Source: DSWT01 sp035415725 (lineage in GTDB: Bacteria > Chloroflexota > Anaerolineae > B4-G1 > SLSP01). Taken from it: a DNA stretch of 26,870 nt. The position numbers and the translations under genes were made by a program. Below are positions 13,487-22,607 of this stretch, piece by piece. Under the pieces are notes generated by a model. That model was given only the letters and a program-made list of their open reading frames with translations. It was not told where the DNA came from and did no database searches. The first letter of the stretch is position 1. The number at the start of each line of letters is the position of its first letter. Location of the stretch: the NCBI GenBank assembly GCA_035415725.1, contig DAOOGN010000059.1, positions 1-26,870 of the forward strand, in the 5' to 3' direction.

Positions 13487-15589
13487 ATGCTGGATACATT
13501 TTTTGCTCCACAATCGGTGGCTATTGTGGGCGCTTCGCGTGATGTTGAGAAACTCGGCTATGCTGTGCTGTATAATGTGAAATCGAGCGGTTTTACAGGA
13601 CAAATTTACCCCATTAACCCCAAAGCTGATGAAATTCTGGATTTAAAAGCCTACCCTTCGGTGTTGGATGTTCCTGATCCCATCGACCTGGCCGTCATCG
13701 TGATCCCGGCGCGTTTTGTGCCGGCAGCCTTAGAGGAATGTGGGCAAAAGCAGATTCCCTCCGTTGTCGTGATCAGCGCCGGTTTCCGCGAGGCCGGGCG
13801 CGAAGGCTTGGAGCAAGAGTTGGAACTGGTGCAGATCGCCCGCAAGTACAATACCCGCTTGATCGGTCCCAACTGTCTGGGGGTCATCAACACGAATATG
13901 AACCTCAATGCGACCTTCGCCGCCGGCATGCCCCCTAGTGGGCCGATTGCATTTATGTCGCAGTCAGGTGCGTTGGGCACGGCGGTTTTGGATATGGCCA
14001 TGGCCGGACGTATCGGCTTTTCCAAGTTCGTCAGCCTGGGAAACAAAGCCGACGTCAGCGAGATCGACCTGATGGAGGCGTGGGGGCATGACGAGCATTC
14101 GCGGGTCATCCTGATGTATATTGAAGGCGTGCCCAACGGGCAGAAATTTATCGAGACGGCGAAAAAAATCACCCGCGAGAAGCCGGTGGTGGCCATTAAG
14201 TCCGGTGTGACAGCTTCCGGTTCACGGGCGGTGTCGTCGCACACCGGCAGTCTGGCCGGTTCCGAGGCCGCCTACAAGGCCGCGTTTAACCAGGCCGGCA
14301 TCATCCGCGCTACGTCGATGGAAGCTCTCTTCGATTATGCGCGCGCCTTCGCCTACCAGCCGCCGCTCAAAGGCGACCGGATCGCCATTGTGACCAACGC
14401 GGGTGGCCCGGGCATCCTGGCGACCGACGCTCTAGAACGTGATGGGCTGCAAATTCCGCGCCTGAGCCAGGAGACGACCGAGAAACTGCTTACGCAGTTA
14501 CCCGGCGCCGCCAGCGCCGCCAATCCCGTCGATGTGTTGGGAGACGCGCTGGCCGCCCGTTTCGAGCTGGCTTTGCAGGTAGTTCTGGATGATCCGCAAG
14601 TCGATGGCGTCATTGTCATTGTCACGCCGCAGGCAATGACGGAGATTGAGGCCACGGCGCACGCGGTGGGCCGTATGTCCAAGACCGCTACCAAGCCTAT
14701 TTTGGGCTGTTTTATGGGGGAGTCGCGCATCAACGCCGGCATCGATATTTTGTGGCAGTACGGTGTGCCGAACTACCCTTATCCCGAACGCGCCGCCGAC
14801 GCGCTGGCTGCCATGAGCGCCTATCGCAAAGAGCAGGAACGGCGTATTTTTGGCGTGGTGCCCATCGACGTGGACAAGGAGCCGGTGCGTGAGTTGTTCG
14901 ACCGCGTGCGCAGTGAAGGGCGTGTTTCCATCGGCGACGCCGAAGCCTGGGAAGTCCTCAAAGCCTACGGATTCAACGTCCCGCGCTCGCGCCTGGCGGC
15001 TACCCCGGAAGAAGCCGTCGATATTGCCGAGGAATTCGGCTATCCCGTTGTAATGAAGATCGCCTCGCCCGACATTTTGCACAAGACCGACGTCGGCGGC
15101 GTCAAGGTGAACCTGCGCTCGCCCGGCGATGTGCGTGACGCCTTCGATTTGATGATTTATCGTGCGGGGCGCTATGTGCCCGGCGCGCGAGTATGGGGGT
15201 GTCAGGTTCAGGAGATGGTTCACGGCGGGCGCGAGGTGCTGTTGGGGATGAGCCGCGATCCGCAGTTTGGCCCGCTGGTGGCTTTTGGTTTGGGCGGCAT
15301 CTACGTCGAGGCGTTGAAAGATGTCTCTTTCCGCGTGGCTCCCTTCAGCCCGCGCGAAGCGGATGAAATGATCCGCGAGATTCGCGCGTACCGGCTGTTG
15401 GAGGGCGTCCGCGGCGAAGCGCCGGCCGACCACATGGCGATGGTAGATGCCCTGCTGCGGATCAGCCAGTTGGTAACGGACTTCCCCGACATTGTAGAAT
15501 TGGACATCAACCCGTTGATGGTGTTTGAAGAAGGTCGCGGCGCTATGGCGATTGATATGCGCCTGGTGCTGGCGGCGAAGAAAAGTTAA
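13487..15589 (+). CDS. ADP-forming acyl-CoA (acetyl-CoA) synthetase, fused subunits, paralog 1
   Basis: Enzymes of this NDP-forming family interconvert acyl-CoA plus ADP and phosphate with free acid plus ATP, and can harvest ATP from acetyl-CoA. The 700-residue protein has a CoA-binding Rossmann domain (1-130, VAIVGAS, GPNCLG), a succinyl-CoA-ligase-like domain (about 145-460, SQSGALG, SSHTGSLAG with phospho-His252), and a C-terminal ATP-grasp domain (about 480-700, GYPVVMKIASPDILHKTDVGGV). No GNAT domain is attached, unlike Pat/PatZ proteins. The start is ATG 13487 after GAGGA (13475-13479); GTG 13484 is the alternative. Acid specificity cannot be read. Confidence 0.92.
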   Translation: MLDTFFAPQSVAIVGASRDVEKLGYAVLYNVKSSGFTGQIYPINPKADEILDLKAYPSVLDVPDPIDLAVIVIPARFVPAALEECGQKQIPSVVVISAGFREAGREGLEQELELVQIARKYNTRLIGPNCLGVINTNMNLNATFAAGMPPSGPIAFMSQSGALGTAVLDMAMAGRIGFSKFVSLGNKADVSEIDLMEAWGHDEHSRVILMYIEGVPNGQKFIETAKKITREKPVVAIKSGVTASGSRAVSSHTGSLAGSEAAYKAAFNQAGIIRATSMEALFDYARAFAYQPPLKGDRIAIVTNAGGPGILATDALERDGLQIPRLSQETTEKLLTQLPGAASAANPVDVLGDALAARFELALQVVLDDPQVDGVIVIVTPQAMTEIEATAHAVGRMSKTATKPILGCFMGESRINAGIDILWQYGVPNYPYPERAADALAAMSAYRKEQERRIFGVVPIDVDKEPVRELFDRVRSEGRVSIGDAEAWEVLKAYGFNVPRSRLAATPEEAVDIAEEFGYPVVMKIASPDILHKTDVGGVKVNLRSPGDVRDAFDLMIYRAGRYVPGARVWGCQVQEMVHGGREVLLGMSRDPQFGPLVAFGLGGIYVEALKDVSFRVAPFSPREADEMIREIRAYRLLEGVRGEAPADHMAMVDALLRISQLVTDFPDIVELDINPLMVFEEGRGAMAIDMRLVLAAKKS

Positions 15590-15590
15590 A

Positions 15591-15890
15591 GTAACTCTTC
15601 AACCGCTCTTGCCAGGTTACGAAGGGGACTTTGGGGAGGGTGCATCATGGGTTGACACTTCGGCCAGAGGTGATGACCCTCTCATCCCCCAATCCCCTTC
15701 TCCCCCGCAAGCGGAGGAGCAGGGGGTGAAACAGAGGGGCCTACAAAAAACTCCCCTTCCTGGGGGAAAGGGAGGCATGAGGAATGGGGCTTATAGAAAC
15801 GCCCCTATCGCGTCATCCAGAAGCGCCTGGCATACCAAAATCTACGCCAAACCTGGCATAGGGAATAAGTTGTTTCGCCAAAATAGATAC
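15591..15890 (+). mobile_element. MITE-like element, copy 6 with perfect 8-bp target duplication
   Basis: The 300-bp element begins GTAACTCTTC and ends AATAGATAC. It is flanked by AAGTTAAA on both sides (15583-15590 and 15891-15898). The left duplication overlaps the stop codon of the upstream synthetase (TAA 15587-15589). The order of internal blocks is the same as in copy 3. It lacks the 17-bp GAA-loop hairpin and has a short deletion near the right end. This fills most of the 399-base gap before acs; no gene was seen in it. Confidence 0.88.
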
Positions 15891-15988
15891 AAGTTAAATA
15901 TCCGCATGTCTGTCATCAATGAACCAGGTACTGGTTGCATTGTTATAGAACGACCATCTATCTAAATATCTATCTAAGGAGGTATTTT

Positions 15989-17950
<1,962 letters not shown>

Positions 17951-17966
17951 CGGCAACAAGCTTTTC

Positions 17967-18004
17967 GTGGTCAGCTTTCGGCATTCGGCCAGAAAGCTGA
18001 CCAC
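17967..18004 (+). terminator. Hairpin after acs, possible weak terminator or processing site
   Basis: GTGGTCAGCTTTC (17967-17979) pairs perfectly with GAAAGCTGACCAC (17992-18004) around a 12-base loop. The bases after it are only mildly T-rich, so read-through into the transporter gene is likely. Confidence 0.45.
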
Positions 18005-18052
18005 ACATCTGTTCTCATTTCTAATTTCTCGATTCCTATGCAGGAGGGCGCT

Positions 18053-19363
18053 GTGGCCAAGTCACAACCGAAAGTTCTTGACCGGCGGTTGGTAGTCGTC
18101 GGCGCTTTGTTGATTCAATTATGCCTGGGTGCAATCTACGCCTGGAGTGTGTTTACCCCGGAATTGCAGAAGGCTCCCTATAATTTCACCAGCACGCAGA
18201 CGCAGATTATCTTCTCGGTATCGTTGGCGACCTTCGCCATCATGACGGTGTTGGCCGGACGGTGGCAGGCGCGGTCCGGGCCGCGCCTGGTGGCGTTGAC
18301 CGGCGGCGCGGTGTTGGGCGCGGGTTACATCCTCGCCGGCCTGTTCGGCCAGAGCTTTTGGGCGCAGGTGATCTTCATCGGGCTGATAGGCGGCGCGGGC
18401 ATTGGGTTGGCCTACGTCTGCCCCATCGCCGTCGGCGTGAAGTGGTATCCTGACAAAAAGGGGTTGATCACCGGGTTGGGTGTGGCCGGCTTTGGCTTCG
18501 GCGCGCTGATCTGGGTCTACCTGGCCGGCAACTGGGGGCATTTGTTGGATTCGCTGGGCGTGCAGGGCGTTTTCTTGCTCTATGGCGTCATTTTTGCCCT
18601 GGCGGTGATCGGCGGTTCAACCTGGATGGTGGACCCACCGGCGGGATATGCGCCGCCAGGCTGGAAAGCGCCGCAGTCCGCCGGTCAAAACCAGGGTGCG
18701 GGTAAAGCTGCCGTCAAAGTAGATTATATGCCCAATGAAATGTTGCGGATGCCCTCTTTCTATGCCATCTGGAGTATGTTCGTCTTCTCCAGCATGGCCG
18801 GGTTGATGACGATCGGCAACATCAAGCTGTTTGGCATTGACGCGCTGCAAGAACGCGCCGGCTTGACGGCGGAAGCCGCCAGCGCAATTGCCGGCACGGC
18901 GATGGCGGTGTTCTACTCCCTTGCCAACGGCATCGGGCGTATCGTCTGGGGGACGGCGGCCGATAAAATCGGCTATAAACTGTCTCTGATCATCATGTGC
19001 GCCGCACAGGGCATCGTGATGCTCTTGTTTTTCTTGCTGGGGGGGACGCCGGTGTTGCTGTACCTTGCTGCCACGCTGATCGGCTTCAACTTTGGGGGCA
19101 ACTTTGCGCTCTTTCCCCTGGCGACGTCGGACATGTTCGGAGCCAAGAACCTGGGTCTCAATTACGGGTGGGTTTTCACGGCCTATGGCGTCGGCGGCGT
19201 CTTGGGACCGATCCTGGCCGGAACTTTGCGTGATGCCAGCTTGAAGAGTGGTGCAGGTTTGCAAGGATGGCTGACCGTCTTTATCATTTGTGGCCTGGCT
19301 TGTTTAGCGGCGGCGGTGATCGGTGGGTTCGTCAAACCGCCCCAAGCCGTCAAAGCTTCATAA
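18053..19363 (+). CDS. OFA-family MFS transporter (oxalate/formate antiporter-like)
   Basis: This 436-residue membrane protein has about 12 hydrophobic segments and the OFA signature near the N-terminus, LIQLCLGAIYAWSVFTPEL. Members carry small carboxylates such as oxalate, formate, pyruvate or other monocarboxylates. LPGGxGxGLAYVCP-like (GAGIGLAYVCPIAVGVKWYP) and ADKIGYKLSLI are typical MFS loops. The start is taken as GTG 18053, because AGGAGGG (18042-18048) lies just before it and inside the frame of an upstream ATG at 18038 that has no ribosome site. Its place between acs and the CoA-transferase suggests acetate or formate as substrate, an inference. Confidence 0.88.
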   Translation: MAKSQPKVLDRRLVVVGALLIQLCLGAIYAWSVFTPELQKAPYNFTSTQTQIIFSVSLATFAIMTVLAGRWQARSGPRLVALTGGAVLGAGYILAGLFGQSFWAQVIFIGLIGGAGIGLAYVCPIAVGVKWYPDKKGLITGLGVAGFGFGALIWVYLAGNWGHLLDSLGVQGVFLLYGVIFALAVIGGSTWMVDPPAGYAPPGWKAPQSAGQNQGAGKAAVKVDYMPNEMLRMPSFYAIWSMFVFSSMAGLMTIGNIKLFGIDALQERAGLTAEAASAIAGTAMAVFYSLANGIGRIVWGTAADKIGYKLSLIIMCAAQGIVMLLFFLLGGTPVLLYLAATLIGFNFGGNFALFPLATSDMFGAKNLGLNYGWVFTAYGVGGVLGPILAGTLRDASLKSGAGLQGWLTVFIICGLACLAAAVIGGFVKPPQAVKAS

Positions 19364-19449
19364 GAGTCGTCGCTTTCAGTGAGCAGCTCTCAGGTTTCGA
19401 GCTGACCGCTGATGGCTGATTGCTAATCGCTTAAGTAAGGAGATAAAGT

Positions 19450-21345
19450 ATGCCGGTCATGGCAAATTGGAACAAGCTTTATGCTGAACGATTGGTGAGC
19501 GCCCGCGATGCTCTGCTTAAAATCCGTAGCGGCAGTCGCATTTTCCTGGGGCCTGCCGGCGGGGTGCCGCAACACTTATTGGAAGAACTGGTCAAACTGG
19601 GGGGGGAAGGTCAGCGCTTAAACGATGTGGAAATCATCCACATGCTGACGTTGGGAACAGCGCCCCATGTGCAGAAAGCCTACGATCACAACTTTCGCCA
19701 TAACTCGTTTTTTGTGGGCCCTGGAGTGCGCACGGCAGTGGCCGCGGGGATGGCCGACTATACCCCTATCTTCCTTTCTGAAATTCCAGAGCTGTTCTAC
19801 AGTGGACGGATGCCGTTGGATGCCGCGCTCATTCAGGTCACGCCACCCGACAAATTCGGGTTTTGCTCGCTAGGCGTGTCGGTGGAAGCGGTCAAAGCGG
19901 CGGCAGAGACGGCCAGCATCGTCATTGCGCAGGTGAATTCTTACATGCCGCGTACCCTCGGCGACAGTTTCATCCACGTCGAGGATATTAACTATTTTGT
20001 GGAGTGCCATGAACCACTGATAGAAATTCAGCCGGCGCCGCCTGACGATGTGGCGCGGCAAATCGCCCGCCACGTCACGCGCCTGGTGGAGAACGGCTCG
20101 ACCATCCAGGTAGGCATTGGGCGGGTGCCCAATGCGATCTTGTATGGCCTGATGGATAAGAAAGATTTGGGCGTGCACACGGAGATGTTCTCCGATGGCC
20201 TGATCGACCTGATCGAGGCCGGTGTGGTAACCAACCGACGCAAGACCTTCCATCCGGGCAAGATCCTGGCCGCTTTTTGCGTGGGCACGCGCCGGCTTTA
20301 CGATTACGTGGACAACAACCCGGTCTTCGAGTTCCATCCCATTGATTATAATTCTCTGCCGTCCAACATCGCCAAGAATGACAAGATGATCGCCATCAAC
20401 ACGGCCTTGCAGGTCGATATCACCGGGCAGGTATGCGCCGATTCGCTGGGACACCAGATTTACAGCGGCATCGGTGGGCAGGCCGACTTTATGCGTGGCG
20501 CATCGATGTCCTACCAGGGCAAACCCATCATCGCCATCCCTTCGACGGCGGAGACGCCGCAGGGCACAGTGTCGCGTATTGTGCCCAGCCTGAGCGAGGG
20601 CGCCGGCGTGGTGACGACGCGTGGCAATGTCCACTACGTTGTTACAGAGTATGGCGTGGCCTATCTGCACGGCAAGAGTCTGCGTGAGCGCGCCGTGGCC
20701 TTGATCCAGATCGCGCATCCCAAGTTCCGCGAACAGTTGTTGGCCGAAGCCAAACAGATGCATTACCTCTATGAAGATCAGATCATCCCGGAGACGGTCT
20801 ATCCCGTGGAGATGGAACACACCGAGAGGTTCGGCGACATGGAGCTATTCTTCCGCCCGGTCAAACCCAGCGATGAACGGCTGTTCCAGGAATACCTCTA
20901 CAAATTGTCCGAGCGCTCGGTGTACCTGCGCTTCTTCCAGGTGCGCCGTGACTTCCCGCACGAGTTGGCGCAGGAAATGGTGGCGGCAGATTACGACCGC
21001 CACATGGGTATCGTGGGGACGTTGGGGACGTCCGATACGGCGCCGATTATCGCCGCCGGACACTGGATGATGGATTACAACGAAAATATGGCCGAAATTG
21101 CTTTTTCCGTGATAGACGAGCATCAGCGCAAAGGGATCGGCACGCACCTGCTCCATTTTATGACGCGCATTGCCCGCGAGCGGGGTATCCACGGGTTCCG
21201 CGCCAATGTAATTGCCGGCAATGTGGCGATGATGCGGGTCTTCCAGAAAAGCGGCTATGTCTTGCATACAGAGTATGAAGGGGGCGAAATCTCGTTGTCG
21301 TTTCGCTTTGACGAAAAGGCTGAAGCCCGCAACGTCCGCCGATAA
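19450..21345 (+). CDS. Acetyl-CoA hydrolase/CoA-transferase fused to a Pat-like GNAT acetyltransferase
   Basis: This is a 631-residue fusion. Residues 1-440 form a 4-hydroxybutyrate/acetate-type CoA-transferase: GSRIFLGPAGGVP (28-40), VGIGRVPNAI (221-230), GVHTEMFSDG with Glu245 as the likely CoA-thioester residue, and GGQADFMRGA (342-351). Residues 463-620 form a GNAT domain of the Pat protein-acetyltransferase type: FRPVKPSDERLF, YLRFF, DYDRHMGIVG, AEIAF with Glu549, and the acetyl-CoA loop QRKGIG (559-564). It may move CoA between acids and also acetylate a protein lysine, for which Acs Lys616 is the obvious candidate. AAGGAGA at 19437-19443 supports ATG 19450. A 14-bp palindrome (21345-21358) begins at the stop. 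Confidence 0.92.
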   Translation: MPVMANWNKLYAERLVSARDALLKIRSGSRIFLGPAGGVPQHLLEELVKLGGEGQRLNDVEIIHMLTLGTAPHVQKAYDHNFRHNSFFVGPGVRTAVAAGMADYTPIFLSEIPELFYSGRMPLDAALIQVTPPDKFGFCSLGVSVEAVKAAAETASIVIAQVNSYMPRTLGDSFIHVEDINYFVECHEPLIEIQPAPPDDVARQIARHVTRLVENGSTIQVGIGRVPNAILYGLMDKKDLGVHTEMFSDGLIDLIEAGVVTNRRKTFHPGKILAAFCVGTRRLYDYVDNNPVFEFHPIDYNSLPSNIAKNDKMIAINTALQVDITGQVCADSLGHQIYSGIGGQADFMRGASMSYQGKPIIAIPSTAETPQGTVSRIVPSLSEGAGVVTTRGNVHYVVTEYGVAYLHGKSLRERAVALIQIAHPKFREQLLAEAKQMHYLYEDQIIPETVYPVEMEHTERFGDMELFFRPVKPSDERLFQEYLYKLSERSVYLRFFQVRRDFPHELAQEMVAADYDRHMGIVGTLGTSDTAPIIAAGHWMMDYNENMAEIAFSVIDEHQRKGIGTHLLHFMTRIARERGIHGFRANVIAGNVAMMRVFQKSGYVLHTEYEGGEISLSFRFDEKAEARNVRR

Positions 21346-21358
21346 TAACCGCGGTTAT
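21345..21358 (+). other. Palindrome at the end of the CoA-transferase/GNAT gene
   Basis: ATAACCGCGGTTAT is a perfect 14-bp palindrome starting on the last base of the stop codon. No T-run follows and the next gene starts 50 bases later. It could be a binding site or a short hairpin. Confidence 0.35.
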
Positions 21359-21407
21359 CGCCGGACGATGGGGCCAGAGGCTACCGGACTATTTTAAGGA
21401 GGATTTC

Positions 21408-22511
21408 GTGAAAGCACTGTATATTACCTCAGTACAACGTTTCAGCGGCAAAACAGCGTTCTGTCTGGCTTGGGGACAACGCTTACAGCGCGCCGGTTAC
21501 AAAGTCGGCTACTTCAAGCCGGTTTCGACATATCCGTGGGAGCCTTTGCCGGGACGGGTCTACGACGAAGACGCCACGTTCATTCGCAAAATCTTGAACG
21601 TGGAAGACCCCCTGGCGGCAATGGTCGGTGTCGTACTGGCGCCCTCGCTGGTGGAAGAACTGCGCTGCGGCTGCGTGGATCGTGATTTGATGCCGCAGAT
21701 CCTTTCCGCCTATCAACGGATTGCCGCCGGCAAGGATATTATGCTTGTCGAGGGGGGAGCTTCGCTGCGTGAGGGGTTGAGCCTGGAAGTCGATCCGGTC
21801 ACGGTGGCAAAACAACTCGATTTGCCGGTCCTGGCGATGGTCCGCTACCGCAACCCCGTGAGCATGGGCGATGCGTGCGTGGATGCTCAGCGCCAGTTTG
21901 GGGAACGCATGATCGGGTTAGCCATCAACGCGGTTCCCGAAGCGGAATTGCCCGGGTTGCATGAATGTTTCGCGTGTATGGGCAGGCGCGGCATTCCCAC
22001 CCTGGGGGTGCTGCCGCTGCGCGAACAACTTCAGGCTATCAGCGTCGGTGAAATCGCCGAGGTGCTGGAGGCCGAATTCCTGGCCTGCCCGGACAAAAAG
22101 CATATCCTGGTTGAAAACATCATGGTCGGGGCAATGAGCGCGGAACAGGCGCTGCCGCGGATGCGTCGTATCCCCGGCACGAAGGCCGTGATTACCGGCG
22201 GCGACCGGACCGACATCCAGTTGGTGGCTATGGAGACGGCGACGCAATGCCTCATCCTCACCGGCTACTTGCGTCCGGTGCCTGAGGTGCTGCGTCGCGC
22301 GGAGGAAATCGGCGTGCCGGTGTTGTTGGTGCGCAAAAACACAATGGAGGCCGTAGACGCCATCGACGCTATCTTCGGCAAGACGCGCCTGGGGCAGAAA
22401 GCCAAGCTGGAGCAATTTGAGGCTTTGTTAGAAGAACACTTCGACTTCAAGCGGCTGTACGCAAGTTTAGGTCTGGACAGCACGGCGGAGAAGTCGCCAC
22501 TGGCCCGTTGA
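21408..22511 (+). CDS. BioD-like P-loop plus DRTGG-domain protein (phosphotransacetylase N-half homolog)
   Basis: The 367-residue protein resembles the regulatory N-terminal half of long Pta enzymes without the catalytic acetyltransferase domain. Residues 1-210 form a dethiobiotin-synthetase-like P-loop domain: SVQRFSGKT (8-16), YFKPVS (35-40), DIMLVEGGASL (110-120). The P-loop is less canonical than in BioD. Residues about 215-325 form a DRTGG domain with VITGGDRTDIQL (261-272). Such proteins often lie beside ADP-forming acyl-CoA synthetases, from family knowledge; a sensing or regulatory role is inferred. The start is GTG 21408 after AAGGAGG. The gene is followed by a word-repeat spacer and hairpin. 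Confidence 0.85.
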   Translation: MKALYITSVQRFSGKTAFCLAWGQRLQRAGYKVGYFKPVSTYPWEPLPGRVYDEDATFIRKILNVEDPLAAMVGVVLAPSLVEELRCGCVDRDLMPQILSAYQRIAAGKDIMLVEGGASLREGLSLEVDPVTVAKQLDLPVLAMVRYRNPVSMGDACVDAQRQFGERMIGLAINAVPEAELPGLHECFACMGRRGIPTLGVLPLREQLQAISVGEIAEVLEAEFLACPDKKHILVENIMVGAMSAEQALPRMRRIPGTKAVITGGDRTDIQLVAMETATQCLILTGYLRPVPEVLRRAEEIGVPVLLVRKNTMEAVDAIDAIFGKTRLGQKAKLEQFEALLEEHFDFKRLYASLGLDSTAEKSPLAR

Positions 22512-22535
22512 AAGTTGAATGTGGTAAGTTGCGAG

Positions 22536-22563
22536 TTGAACGTTAAAAGTTGCAAGTTATAAT
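22536..22563 (+). promoter_or_regulatory. Possible internal promoter before the second ADP-forming synthetase
   Basis: TTGAAC (22536-22541), a 16-base spacer and a consensus TATAAT (22558-22563) occur in the gap. The -10 box overlaps the loop of the hairpin at 22545-22585, so promoter and hairpin may be alternatives. Confidence 0.4.
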
Positions 22564-22585
22564 CTTTTTATGACTTGCAACTTTT
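22545..22585 (+). terminator. A/T-tailed hairpin before the second ADP-forming synthetase
   Basis: AAAAGTTGCAAGT (22545-22557) pairs perfectly with ACTTGCAACTTTT (22573-22585) around a 15-base loop, and the stem ends in T residues. It could be an intrinsic terminator or attenuator within the cluster. It is built from repeated AAGTTG words that fill 22508-22557. Confidence 0.5.
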
Positions 22586-22607
22586 TGTTTGGACAGGAGG
22601 CATCGGC

